From NCBI GenBank assembly GCA_030248195.1, contig JASAND010006847.1, positions 1 through 64,000 on the forward strand: a stretch of 64,000 bases of DNA, read 5' to 3'. A program made the position numbers and the translations under genes. The notes beneath the pieces were generated by a model, which saw nothing but the letters and a program-made list of their open reading frames with translations, searched no databases and had not been told where the DNA came from. The DNA comes from Trissonchulus latispiculum (taxonomy: Eukaryota; Nematoda; Enoplea; Enoplida; Ironidae). Shown piece after piece: positions 1-10,947 of this stretch. How positions within the stretch are numbered: position 1 is the stretch's first letter; each line of letters opens with the position of its first letter.

Positions 1-245
1 GAGAGAAAGATTTTTGACAGGTTTGAGTCCTCAGTGTGTTATTCATATGAGCCTGCTAGAAGGCTGCTAATAGGGAGAGAAAGATTTTTGACAGGTTTGA
101 GTCCTCAGTGTGTTATTCATATGAGCCTGCTAGAAGGGAGAGAAATTTTCTAAACAAGCAGGCTGCTAGCAGGGAGAAAGACTTTTGACAGGTTTGAGTC
201 CTCAGTGTGTTATTCCTATGAGCCTACTAGAAGGGTGCTAATAGG
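1..245. repeat. Three-copy tandem repeat, period about 74-100 bp
   Basis: The unit begins GAGAAAGATTTTTGACAGG and runs through TGAGTCCTCAGTGTGTTATT. It starts near 1, 75 and 174. The first two copies are 74 bp apart; the third is offset by a short insertion carrying an extra GCAGGCTGCTAGCAGGG. The array may continue upstream of the window. No coding content is visible. Confidence 0.85.
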
Positions 246-1657
246 GTGATTCATGTCATCTGAAGTACGTAACTACAAATCTTGGATTCCTTAAGTGTTT
301 ATTTTCTTCCTTCCATTTCAAGGTTAATACAAAGGTCCAGATGGTAAATAGAAGGAAATGCAAGAAAGGGAGAATTTTAGAAATGTTGGCCGGAATAGAA
401 GAAAGTAGAAAAAATTTGTAGAAATATGTTTGGTCTTTAGAGCCCTGAGCTGGACAGGTAAGAACCGTCATTGGCAAATAGGTAAATAAAAGTTTGAAAA
501 CAGTATGAAAATGTTACTTCATATTACTTAATTAGGCATTTAATTAATAAACACTAATTAGGCAGGTAAACAAACTATAGTCTAACAAACTACAGAAATA
601 CGTAGACAAATACGTAAGTAAAGTAATATAAGCTAATGACACTGTGTTAAAAATTTAGTACAATGTTACAAAGCTTAAATCAAAGGCAAAATTGGCCAAC
701 AGTGACCTTGAGAACATCTGCACCAACGGCTAGGAGAGTTACTTGCATGATTAATGACCTTACCTGTATGATTAATGACCCTATTCGTCAAAGCCAGAAT
801 GAAGCCAAAATACCTGTACAAACAGGTCCCATTTGTCCTCTCCTATACTACTTCTATTTTTAAGTAGTTAAACAACTTTGCTCAGCATCTATGCTGCAGA
901 ATCCTACGACAATGTCAAAACCCACTATCTAATTAGCAGAACGGACTACAATTCGCAGACGACCTACCTACACGACAATTCACACAGCAACTGACTAACT
1001 GATCCACCATTCCTGAACTAGTTCACATATATGAATCATAGTAAGCCACGAAAATAGGCAATCACACTTTTATCTTGATTGTTCATGAAATTTAACATTT
1101 TTGGTTTAGAGGCAACTACCGTATACTTAGGATTGACACACCAATATTTCCTATATTCTACACTAGGATTAAGGACTATACGACTAAGGGACTACTCTAC
1201 TAAATACTTCAAATCCTACCTACCTAATTACCAACTTAAGCATACCAATTCACGATCGCAACAATGGATTACAATTCTTTACTGGCTTAAAATAAGGTAT
1301 ATATACGGGAAAAATATAAAGAAATACAAAATAATGTCAACCACATTACAGAGGACAGCCGACAACACTGAACATTGAATCAAATCAAAGCTGATCAATT
1401 TAGCAAACAAGCCTAAGTGCTGCACATAGCAGTAATGTATTGTTTTAGTGTTTGTTTTTGAATTTATGTTCCAACAAATTTTAGTTGATTTTCAATAGCT
1501 CCCGTGAACATTTTAGCGCCTGCTAAAATACAAAGGTGGAGAGACAATGCTACCGTAATTCAATAATGAAAAGTTAAAAGAATTTCAAAGTTAAACATAG
1601 ATCTCAAATAAATCCCATTAAACCAGTTACGAGGCACTTATCATGACGTTTACCTAT
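246..1657. other. AT-rich intergenic sequence, no gene seen
   Basis: Only short open frames with no recognisable domains or splice structure are present. I see no RNA gene and no repeat boundary here. Confidence 0.5.
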
Positions 1658-1665
1658 GGTTAAAC

Positions 1666-1823
1666 CAAGAGTACATAATAGATAAGAGTAAGAAACTCTT
1701 AGTTTTTCGTTTCGGTTTCGGAAGTTTCGGGGGGGGGTCCCGAGTTAATGAACCGAGCATACCTCACATAATTTGTACATGCTAGCGTAAGAGTTTCTTA
1801 CTCTTATCTATTATGTACTCTTG
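1666..1823. mobile_element. 158-bp inverted-repeat element (MITE) with 7-8 bp TSD
   Basis: Positions 1666-1701 and 1788-1823 are perfect 36-bp inverted repeats whose outer ends read CAAGAGTACATAATAG. The loop is about 86 bp and includes a G9 run. The element is flanked by direct repeats GTTAAAC (1659-1665 and 1824-1830); with the shared G this could be an 8-bp duplication GGTTAAAC. TIRs of this length with a 7-8 bp target duplication suit a non-autonomous hAT- or P-like element. The superfamily is inference. No transposase is present. Confidence 0.85.
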
Positions 1824-1845
1824 GTTAAACTAAGAGAAACTACAA

Positions 1846-2092
1846 ATAGAACAATACAAGATTATAAACGAAAGAAAGAAAGAAGGATGTCACTCCAGCA
1901 CCTCCGACCCAAGTCGGAGTGGGGGTCGGGCCTGAGGAGAAAAAATTCGGGCCTGACGTGGAAATCGAACCCACAACCTTTGGCTGTCTAGGCCAAGGTT
2001 CTACCGATTGAGCCACCCAGGCACAATCGAACCAAGCTTAAGTTTGAATTCGTTCCCAAACTGTAGGGACACGTTTTTGAATAGGCATATTG
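1846..2092 (-). mobile_element. tRNA-derived SINE-like repeat, family A, copy 1
   Basis: On the minus strand a 72-nt tRNA-like head occupies 2022-1951. It has an A box (GGCTCAATCGGTAG), a B box (GGTTCGATT, slightly decayed) and a 5-bp anticodon stem TTGGC/GCCAA closing loop CTAGACA (anticodon AGA). The head is followed by an unrelated body ending in a CTTT-rich tail near 1860-1880. The short variable region is unlike a true tRNA-Ser, so this is a tRNA-derived repeat and not a working tRNA gene. A second copy lies at 2178-2396. Confidence 0.75.
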
Positions 2093-2177
2093 CCAACGAC
2101 AATATGACAAATAGGCATCCTGCCAACGACACACACCCCGTGAGACAAGCTCAAACTGACAGGTGGTGCACGATGGC

Positions 2178-2396
2178 TATAGAATAATACAAGACTATAA
2201 ATGAAAGAAAGAAAGAAGGATGTCACTACAGCACCTCCGACCCGAAAAAATTTGGGCCTGAGGTGGGGATCGAACCCACAACCTTTGGCTGTCTAGGCCA
2301 ACGCTATACCGATTGAGCCACCCAGGCACAATCGAACCAAGCTTAAGTTTGAATGCGTTCCCAAACTGTAGTGACACGTTTTTGAATAGGCATATA
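2178..2396 (-). mobile_element. tRNA-derived SINE-like repeat, family A, copy 2
   Basis: The tRNA-like head at 2327-2256 (minus) is better preserved than in copy 1. It has a 7-bp acceptor stem GCCTGGG/CTCAGGC with one G-T pair, a perfect anticodon stem, and a T arm with loop TTCGATC. The A box and B box match RNA polymerase III consensus. The body and the CTTT-rich tail match copy 1, as do about 65 bp on the other side of the head (to about 2395). Confidence 0.78.
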
Positions 2397-4247
2397 GCAG
2401 TCAAGAAAATTAAAGTTAGAAAGGGTAGCAAAATGAAAGTCATGTCACACGAAGCATAGGAAACACAGGGAGAATAAAGTAACCGAAACATATACAGTAA
2501 GTAGTTGCAACCAAAATGAGTATAGCAAAATTAAGGTATGCACAATAGTAAAGACAAAGTTGAAACTACCCACACAGAAAGGTAATAAACCCAAAAAGCC
2601 ACTAGAAGACCAAACAAAAAGATATACAGCAGTTCACTGATCAATTTCACATACACTCACACAATCATACAAGTCAAACACACAATATATCAATTGATAG
2701 GTGACAGACATTACAAACGTTTTAATTAATATTATATTAATTAATTACACATATTAATGGTATACAGAAAACTAGCTAAACTACAAAGTACACAGATTCA
2801 CAGAATCCAGCTAATTAGATATTTTAGAATTTTTACATCATATATCAGACTACTTTTCAAAACTCAAAGCTAACCTTAAACTAACCAGACTATCAATATT
2901 CTATATCCTAACTAATCCATGCAAAAAGTTATCCTGAATAAGACAAAATAATAATCAAAGCACATAAATGAGGGACAAGATTATTAAAAACAAAGAAAAT
3001 TTGCATCTATTACGTAAGTACTTTTTACCTAAACTTTTAAATGTCTACGGACCTTAAAAATAAGGATTGCCTAATCTTTCGAAGAAAACAAGAAATAATG
3101 TGAACAAGTAGCTACCAAAAATTAAAAACACACAAATATAGGCATACATTAACAAGGGTACCGATTCTTGAGGTGTCCTGTACCTGTTTAAGCCCAAATT
3201 TTACCTGCCCTTGTACCTCATCGCAAATTAGGGGAGTGGGTCCAGGCAGAAAATTTTCTACAAAAGTAGAAGTTTGTCGATTTTAAGTAAGCTTAGCGTT
3301 AAATTAATTATTTTACAGCCATTTTAGGGCAAAATAAGAAGTTTTTCGGATTTGTTAGAAACGTTTCGAAATTTTAAAACAAGTTGGGTTTTTTGGCTAA
3401 AATTTGCATTTTAGCAAAATTTGCAAAATTTTTAGTTTGATCTGCCATTTCTGACACTGTCCCTTGTTGCTTAGTTCTGATTTTGGGAGCCCTTGTACCG
3501 AACCTCCAATTTTTGAGAGGTCCCATACACCCCCCTTGTTAAAGTGTGAATATAGGTGTATATATTGATAGGGGTTACACACCTAGACGAATCATTACAG
3601 TGAAAATATATGGCAAAAAGAACTGTACATGGCATAACTAAAGCACAGCATTATTACTGAAATAACGGCAAAAGTATAAGGCATAGTACCGGCAAAAATT
3701 AAGGCAAAAATGATACGAAATTAACAAAAACAAACATGCCATTGTCCAAAACTGTGCAAATAAAGTTATTATTGTCCAAAGTTTCGATCGTTGTTGTATC
3801 CGATTTTATTTTATTTCTATTTTAAATTTTTGTGTGATGGTATTCTGGTTTCACCGTAGGAAGAGTTCAAACCAGTACGAGCTTCACTTCACGATCAGAG
3901 CTGTATCTACAAAAGACATCGAATTCAATTCGCGTCTGTCAGTATTTCAGCTAATTTCGCGTTCAAACTATTGTCGTCTACTGCCGAAAAGTGAGTTGAA
4001 CTACTAGTATTTCAATGACGTGCGGTCTTGTTCCTTCTTTCGTTCTTTCTCTTCTATGCCTAGGCTAGAAACATTTGAGTTACAACTAAATTGCGTAATC
4101 TGCACGATGAAGAAATTTTCAAATGGTATCTACATAATGAACAGAGCCATTCGACTTTTCCGTTTGACCGAGTATCACCGTTATGCTTGGTAACACTCGA
4201 GTGGCGTGCGCAAAAGTTTGCTCCTGAAAGCACCTCTTCATGAGCGT
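2397..4247. other. AT-rich sequence, no gene seen
   Basis: No domain-bearing frame, RNA gene or clear repeat boundary is visible. Position 3170 carries ATTCTTGAGGTGTCCT, a 16-bp match to the left junction of the foldback element at 30597. This may be chance. Confidence 0.45.
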
Positions 4248-4907
4248 TTAATGTGTACTCGCCCTAAGATTCTGCAGGGGAGCATTTGCAGATGGCAAAC
4301 CATGCGAGGTAAAAAGGGAAACGCTTGATTTTCGCAGCGTTGCAATATGTCGAGGAGCAGAACCAAAGTTAGTACTACCAAAAAACTGTCTAGGCGCATT
4401 AGAAAATCCAGGCTTTTGCCTCTGATGAAGGAAATTATACCGATAATTTGCTAGTGAAAACCTAGGTTGTTGAAAATCCATTGGCCTATTAAGACAGCAT
4501 TCCAATTTTAGAAACGTGTATTCTGAAAAGTTAAATGAGAAAAAGAATTTGCGTTTTGGAATTTGGCTTGATTAGATGCCTTTGTTAGGTTGGTCGGAGA
4601 AAAAGTGCATTACGCTTGTCGTCCTGACGTTGTTGATCTGGTATTAAAAGAACACTTTCCTCCGTTTCAGAATGAAGTTGCTTTGAATTTCCAGAAAAGC
4701 CATTGGAAAAGAAACACTAGAGGGAGGGCTTATACGTGCGTACGTATTAGAAGTGGGCGTTGAAAAACCGTTAGAAGTTGGTTGAATAGAACATGCCATG
4801 ATAGTACATACATAGTACATGATAGTACATATTCGAGGAATTTTGAGAATTTGATTGCTATTAATATTGCTCATAGGACATAATTTGAAATGATTGACCA
4901 TTGGCAT
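4248..4907 (-). other. Possible exons or gene relic, minus strand
   Basis: Two open minus-strand stretches (4505-4248 and 4907-4644) translate to Ser/Pro/Asn/Phe-rich sequence such as RFSLANYRYNFLHQRQKPGF and SNGFSTPTSNTYARISPP, which look less random than their surroundings. A TTTTCAG acceptor-like site lies just upstream of the 4505 frame. There is no recognised domain and no continuous reading frame joining the two. It could be exons of a disordered protein, a relic, or chance. Confidence 0.15.
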
Positions 4908-4970
4908 CCATCAAAACATCTGGACGAGAACCGCACGTTTCCACGATAGCACCTGGAACCACGAGAATTG

Positions 4971-4996
4971 AATTATTATTATTATTATTATTATTA

Positions 4997-5038
<42 letters not shown>

Positions 5039-5169
5039 TATTATTTTATTATTATTATTATTGTTGTTATTATTATTATTATATTATTATTATTATTATA
5101 TTATTATTATTATATTATTATAATATTATTATTATTATTGTTATTATTATTATTATTATTATATTATTA

Positions 5170-5200
<31 letters not shown>

Positions 5201-5238
5201 GTTATTATTATTATTATTATTATTATATTACTATATTA

Positions 5239-5307
<69 letters not shown>
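4971..5307. repeat. TTA/ATT microsatellite
   Basis: About 340 bp of near-uninterrupted ATT/TTA trinucleotides with occasional TTG and phase slips. The poly-Leu/Tyr/Ile frames it creates are not genes. Confidence 0.97.
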
Positions 5308-5310
<3 letters not shown>

Positions 5311-5430
5311 AGAACACCGGTTATTACCTAGAAAACAAAACCAATTATTATTATTATTACCATTGTTGTTATTATTCCATTTTGATTATAGTTCTGATTT
5401 TGCTAGTTGCCACGTTGCTTTAAGCTATAT

Positions 5431-5605
5431 TGTTAAATATCAGCAACCTCGAAAGGTTGAAATCAGCGCAATAAACTATACTCAATGTCCGGGGATGTGG
5501 CGTAAGTGGTAGAGCGTTCTACTTTTAATCCAAAGCTCGGCGGTTCAATCCCTGCCCTGGACACTTTTCTTCTCTTCTTTCAGATCCTGATTTCAACCTT
5601 TCACA
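5431..5605 (+). mobile_element. tRNA-like repeat with internal inverted repeats, family B, copy 1
   Basis: A tRNA-like core at 5487-5562 has acceptor stem GTCCGGG/CCTGGAC, an A box (TGGCGTAAGTGG), a B box (GGTTCAATCCC) and an anticodon loop CTTTTAA resembling tRNA-Lys(UUU). The T and anticodon stems are imperfect. The core is bracketed by perfect 16-bp inverted repeats GAAAGGTTGAAATCAG (5451-5466) and their complement (5587-5602), which is unusual for a SINE. The same unit recurs at 5933-6107 with identical spacing. Confidence 0.75.
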
Positions 5606-5932
5606 TTAGGCGACCGTACCGTGTCCTTACTGCTCTGAGGAAATGAAGTCGTTTGTGGTGCCTGGAAATTGTGTAATTGTAGGTTTATGATAAGGTTTGA
5701 CAGTTGGTTTATGGTGGTCTTCGTGGTGCTAAGGGTAATAGTTGATGTGGATATGTGGTTCTTTCGTTTGTATAAAGGCTCCCGGCTTTGAAGAAGAGTG
5801 AAGTGTAATATGGAATCAGGTTAAGGAGCGAGCCGGGGAGCCGCAATTAGACCACACTGGTGCTTTGATTTGAGGATCCGACCTGCAAATTCCTGAAAAT
5901 TCGAGGCCGAATTTAAATTAGCAAGCGGAGTA
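5606..5932. other. Spacer between two family B repeats
   Basis: Single-copy-looking sequence of about 330 bp, with no gene or further repeat recognised. Confidence 0.5.
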
Positions 5933-6107
5933 TGTTAAATATCAGCAACTTCGAAAGGTTGAAATCAGCGCAATAAACTATTCTCAATTTCCGGGGATGT
6001 GGCGTAAGTGGTAGAGTGTTCGACTTCTAATCCAAAGCTCGGCGGTTCGATCCCTGCCCTGGACACTTTTCTTCTCTTCTTTCACATCCTGATTTCAACC
6101 TTTCACA
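5933..6107 (+). mobile_element. tRNA-like repeat with internal inverted repeats, family B, copy 2
   Basis: The same 175-bp unit as 5431-5605, with the 16-bp inverted repeats at 5953-5968 and 6089-6104 and the tRNA-like core at 5989-6064. The anticodon triplet has changed to TCT and the B box reads GGTTCGATCCC. The acceptor stem starts TTCCGGG, so the first pair is lost. Confidence 0.75.
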
Positions 6108-6109
6108 AT

Positions 6110-6560
6110 ATAGAGATTTGGCCGAAAAACAGTTTTGGCAAAACTGTGATTATTTTGTTTTGAACATCGATCCCTCAAAAACTACCCATTGATTAGCATG
6201 ATTTTTTGCAGGATGAAAATTCGCACTATTGCGGAGGGGCATTTTTTGGTTTGAGCTAAATCGTCTCCAGTTGCGAGAAAACTCCATATAAAGTTGCGAA
6301 ATTTCGCCCCCCTACATTCATCCCTGCATGGCGGATTTTCTGGAGGACCTGTTGAGCCAAACCCAAAAAATGACCTTCTTGAAAATGAAAAATGACTCGC
6401 ATGTCCTTCTTTAGCAACAAAAGAACTTAAATTTTGCCGGTTCAACAGGTTTGGAAATCGAGGTTCAAAGGTGGATGGCATATATATTTAGCCGATATAT
6501 CAGAAAATTTTTGCTATAGTACGACCAAAAATTGTGTGTACAAACTTCGGCCGTTTATAG
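6110..6560. repeat. Dispersed repeat family R1, copy A
   Basis: Contains AGAGATTTGGCCGAAAAAC, then GTTTTGAACATCGAT, CTATTGCGGAGGG and TCTCCAGTTGCGAGAAAACT. The same words in the same order recur at 53625-54050, and a more diverged version lies at 22120-22400. No protein-coding signal is apparent, so the family is unclassified. Confidence 0.75.
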
Positions 6561-7043
6561 CAGATTAACCTTTGGAGTAAACCCCAACAATGTATATATT
6601 TTTAGAATCCTCAAGAAGTCGAGATTTCGAAAATCCGGAAAATTCCGGAATTCCGGGTTTCATTCACGGAAAATCTAAAATTTTTCGTTTTTCGCCAAAT
6701 TTTTATCGCAATCAAAATTTTGTTTTCACGATCGAATAGAGCTGGTCCCGCTGCATATTTTTGCTCTTACAAGTTTTTCACGAAAATGCACACAGTTTCC
6801 GGAATTCCGGGTTTTCAAAATTTTCGGATTTTAAAAATTTTCTCCAATACCCATAACATGGATATCATTCTAAAGCTCTTATCGAGCTGAACAACTTTTG
6901 TAATAGAATGAACTCTTGAAAATGCACACATTTCCCGGAATTCGAGAAAACCGGATTTTCGGAATTTTAAAAATTTTCTCCAATTCCCCACAATATGGGT
7001 CTCGTTCGAAAGCTCTTGATGACCTGAACAAATCTTGTAATAG
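6561..7043. repeat. CCGGAATTCCGG tandem repeat, left part
   Basis: Two units starting GAAAATGCACAC at about 6783 and 6918 (period about 135 bp) carry CCGGAATTCCGG-like cores and the phrase AAATTTTCTCCAAT. A further unit resumes beyond the LTR retrotransposon at 19292 (GAAAATGCACCA). The element therefore inserted inside this array, between AATAG and AATGAACTC-equivalent sequence. The 6500-6735 portion also has an inverted counterpart at 19720-19930. Confidence 0.7.
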
Positions 7044-7575
7044 TGTGAAGTTTGACTATACTAATCTTAATAAAATGATGTTGCCTGACTTTTACTCTCT
7101 AGACTAGAATTCGATTACAGGTGAACAAACGTGGTGTGTGACGCTGGAGCAATGTTCGGCCTGACCAACTAGAAATCGATAGAAAGATTACAACGGTTTA
7201 TTGTACTTTAGAACAAGAACTTGACGACAAAATTGCTATCAAAACATTAATTTTAAACACGAGTATGAACCTTATCAAAACACAAAATACTAACAAAACA
7301 CCCGGCCGAAGCCGACTATGCGACAGAAGTAACCTAAACCAAAACTCACACCGATCTCCCCGATTCGAACCCAACTACTTGCTATCAATCTTACACCCGC
7401 ACTGACTTTCAACCCAACCCAATATGGAGGAATACAACTATTACCTATCCGGACCTACGAATTTAGACAAGAGTGATGCGAAATGATTGAACGTTTGTCA
7501 AATGAAATGTCATCTTCACTTAGGCTTAGCAGCTCATGAATAATTTATATCTTTCCTGCCGGTGCTAACTTCACA
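7044..7575 (-). repeat. 3' LTR of the Gag-protease element
   Basis: A 532-bp repeat beginning TGTGAAGTT and ending AACTTCACA, so the termini form 9-bp inverted repeats with TG..CA ends. It matches 18761-19291 except for one indel and a few substitutions seen by eye. It is the downstream LTR because the coding sequence and PBS/PPT order run on the minus strand. Confidence 0.95.
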
Positions 7576-7580
7576 TAATA

Positions 7581-7591
7581 CCCCCTCTTTT
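7581..7591 (-). other. Polypurine tract
   Basis: The minus strand reads AAAAGAGGGGG, followed by TATTA and then the 3' LTR. This is the expected place for the plus-strand primer. The same 11-12 bp word recurs inside the Gag-coding region (see findings). Confidence 0.85.
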
Positions 7592-9900
7592 GGCCCCGGG
7601 CGGCCTCGGACGGGTCCACTCAATTAGACAACTTGATAAAAAGGATATTACTCACAGGTACCTTAGGTACTAGTAAAGGTAAAACTTTTGTAAAAATTAC
7701 GTAAAGATAAAATGAAACAACTGCGGTGAACATACACCATACCACGGTTGAGCACACAACTTTTTAACATGCTAACCGGCCGACGGTATAACTACTCGTA
7801 ACTGAATCGAGACATTTTTGACAAGCTACTACAAAAACTTACTTACCTACTGAAAACCTACGTAAAATTTTAAATTCCCGCCCGAGTACACCCAGGTACC
7901 AAAAGAGTAGGGAGCACCGACAGGAAACAGTAGGAAAACAGAAACAACCCACGATTGTAAATATGAGAACGATGGCATATAATGATGACAAATATGTAAA
8001 TGTAAACATGGCAAGAAACTATTATGCATAAGACAATAGACAAAAGAATCAAAAATTGTACATGAATGGTAGCAGCCAATATTGGAATGAAGTAGTCAAG
8101 ACAATGCCGAAGAGAATGCTAGATTAGTAAAAACAAATAAAGAAAAATAGTGTCATCAAGAATTTGTAGTATTGAAAAGAAAAGCGTAATGAAAAGCGAG
8201 GAAAATTTGAAATTCGAAAGAAAGCATAAACCGTGTAACCCTATTTAGTAGAAAAACAGACAGAAAAGAAATAGTGAAAAACTAACTATACCGACACCGA
8301 CATTTACAACGGATAAACCGAGGTGGCGAGCGCCCTGACGAAAGATAGAGAAAATGTAATCAAACTAAGCCCCAATTTTAAAATTTTTATCCCTGCGGCT
8401 CCCTCCCAACAATCACAACCATTATACTAGAACCCGAAAGAAATACCAATCACCAAAACACAGATTAAACAACAGCAAAAAATCACACAAGATTTGGGTG
8501 GGGGGACAGTGTCACAGGTGTGCAGAAGATGGGACACGTGCGGTTTACTCCCCAGCACCGCAGACGATGCAATTCCAGACCGTAGACTGTCACTGAGCCA
8601 CGAGCCCGTCCAGCCGGACCCTACCAGATCGCACCGTACCAGGCCTCGAAGGGTCTCCTGTCAAAGTTCACCAAGTCCAACCCAACCAAACCAGGACCAG
8701 AGTCGAACGGGACTGGGACCAGGCACGAATTAATGGCCAAACAAGCCGTGCACCGCCTGGCCCAGCATCCCCATGGCGGCAGGTAGACCGGAAAAAGTTC
8801 ACAAAGGCCAATAGGCCACCAGGCAAAGGCAAAAGGCCCCCAAGCCTTCCCAAAGGCCGGAAACCAGCGACCAAGCCTGACCAAGAGCCGACAAGATGGC
8901 AGACGGAAGCAAGCAACATGAGCCCGCCCCACGGCAAAATAGGCAGGAGAGCCACCAGTGCCAAACCAACCATGGCACCAGTCACCAAAGGCAACCAAAG
9001 GACGCAAGGCGCCCCCAAAAGTCCAGAAGGCCAAACCAGGAAGGCCGGTAGAGCGGCGCTCTCCAAATGGAACAGATGAGCAGACAAGGCATGCCCACCG
9101 ACGCAGACGAACGGCCGGAAAGCCGCAGGCAAGGCACTGGGCCGACCACTACCCAGATGGAATCAAAGCAAAGGGCGCAAGACGCCCCAAAAGGTCCAAG
9201 TAGGAGGCCCAAAAGGCCACCAAGCCACGGTGCCAAGCCACATGGCCACCACACAAAAGCATTGTGCGGCCCAAAGTCCAAGCCAACGGCCAACCAGGCC
9301 AAACAAATCCACGGCCACCCAACCAAACACCCAAAGACCAGGCCGTGGTCAGAGCAAACAGTTCAAGAGGCCTGGCAGGAGGAAAACCCAGTAGGAAATC
9401 CAGCACCTGCAACCACCAACCAGTCACGGCGGTACCCAACCGCGCCAGACCCAACGCCGAAGCAAATGGCCAGAAAATCCAACCCAAACCAGCTGACACA
9501 AATCCTGGGGGGCACACCCGGCACTGAGGATGGGGGGTCGGCACCGGCATAGCAGACAAAAGATTAGCTAAAACACACAAAAAACAAAAATTAAGGCAAT
9601 CAAATAAAGCACGCAAGAATCATGATTAGAAAATGGCAGAATTAAACAAAACAAAATATTGACGGAACATAATTACAGCCCCACCTATGACTTTAGTAGC
9701 TCCAGAGCCAATGGGAGAATCGCAGCCCCGGTCAGCGGAGGAGAAACCCCATAGGCCTGTGCTTATCAAAGAGAGTCTCAAGGCTAAACTAAACGAAACG
9801 GAATCAAAAAGAAAAAGAATGTTAAGGAGCGTGCGGCCCACCTCACCCGGTATGCGGAGACCGGAGCGGCCCGCAACTTAACACTCCAAAAGAGAGTGTG
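7592..9900 (-). other. 3' non-coding segment of the element with a GC-rich, strand-skewed core
   Basis: 7592-8480 is AT-rich with no gene. About 8490-9560 changes sharply to GC-rich sequence built from words such as CCAAAGGCC and AAGGCCACCAAG, with the plus strand very poor in T. Several overlapping frames are open on both strands. The longest plus frame (9067-9552, 161 codons) is Pro/Lys/Gln/Thr-rich and antisense to the element. The minus frames are Trp/Gly/Leu-rich. Such mutually open frames are expected from the base skew, so none is called as a gene. 9560-9900 returns to AT-rich sequence. This segment occupies the place where pol would be expected. Confidence 0.6.
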
Positions 9901-10947
9901 AAAAAGGTAGGAGCACCAAAAGTTAAAAGTTGTAAAAATGTTAAAAAGAAAAAATCCAATCTGCTGTGTGGAATTTAGAAAAATCAACGAAAACCAAAGA
10001 TTAAAATTTATGCCAGTGAGAAAATGAAAATTCAAGCGAGGTGTAATCAAGAAAGTTGAAATTAAAGCATCAAGAAGAGGTATTTATACGTACCAGAATC
10101 AAGGAAAGAATAAGAAAAATTTTTGGCATCATTTACAAAACTCGAAAATCGGAGGAAGAGAATACTCAAGTAAACAAAAATTTATGAATTTAATCAAGAA
10201 AACGGAAAAGAAAAGAAATTGATCAAAGAGACTATTTAAAAGAATCAAAAATAGAACGACATACGTCAGAAAATCAAATAGAATGACCCACACAGCAGAT
10301 AAAAGTTAAATGTAAAAATAGTAAAAAGAAAAGAAAACAGAAAGACCCAAAAATACCACCTGATAATTTTCCTGAACTGATCCGGAAACAAACCAAATTG
10401 TGGACCAGCACCCCGAAAGGCCTCCTGACCACTGGATCCAACAGAAGCCAAAACCAAACAAATGACCAAACTGGTGCTAAAACAAAAATAAGTATAGTGC
10501 ATTACATAAAAGTGAAAGAAAAACCCACGCTCGAAACAACGAAACCGAAAAGTTATAGAAAAGGTAAATTCAGAGAAATAAAAACCAAAATACAGGAAAA
10601 ATTTCAAGAACGAGAAGTTCAAGGGTACCCAAGGTACGTATTCAAAAAGTGTTTGAAAAATCCAGTACATCAAATGAAAGAAGTACGTATTGCACAATTC
10701 AATAAAGTTTAAAAATGTAATTTTAACCAAATAAGAAAGGCAAGAGAAGTTATAAAATTTAATCTAAGGAAGAATACGTATGTACGTATATAAGAAACAA
10801 CAAAGAGAATCTAAGAAAAAATTTTTAGTTACCCAAAATTGAAAGAACCAGGTTGGTGCCAACACAAAATTATACACAAATGTAAAAAGTAAACTATAGT
10901 TAAAAGCTAAAACAAAGAAAAGGATGAGATCACGCTAGAACAAGAAG

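Noticed and set aside
1..245. CRISPR-like array
   Set aside because: The repeats are long, near-contiguous tandem copies without unique spacers, in a eukaryotic setting.
2256..2327. Functional tRNA-Ser gene
   Set aside because: It lacks the long variable arm of tRNA-Ser and belongs to a repeated unit with body and tail.
4901..5512. 203-codon open frame rich in Leu, Ile and Tyr
   Set aside because: It is translation of the TTA microsatellite and the following SINE-like repeat; there is no coding signal.
5487..5562. Functional tRNA-Lys gene
   Set aside because: T and anticodon stems are mismatched, the sequence recurs as part of a larger repeat, and copy 2 has another anticodon.
9067..9552. 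161-codon plus-strand frame antisense to the retrotransposon
   Set aside because: Overlapping minus frames of similar length are equally open. The T-poor composition removes stop codons, so openness is not evidence of a gene.
10266..10730. 154-codon Phe-rich minus frame, repeated at 13377-13841
   Set aside because: Low-complexity T-rich sequence with no domain. It recurs only because the segment is duplicated.
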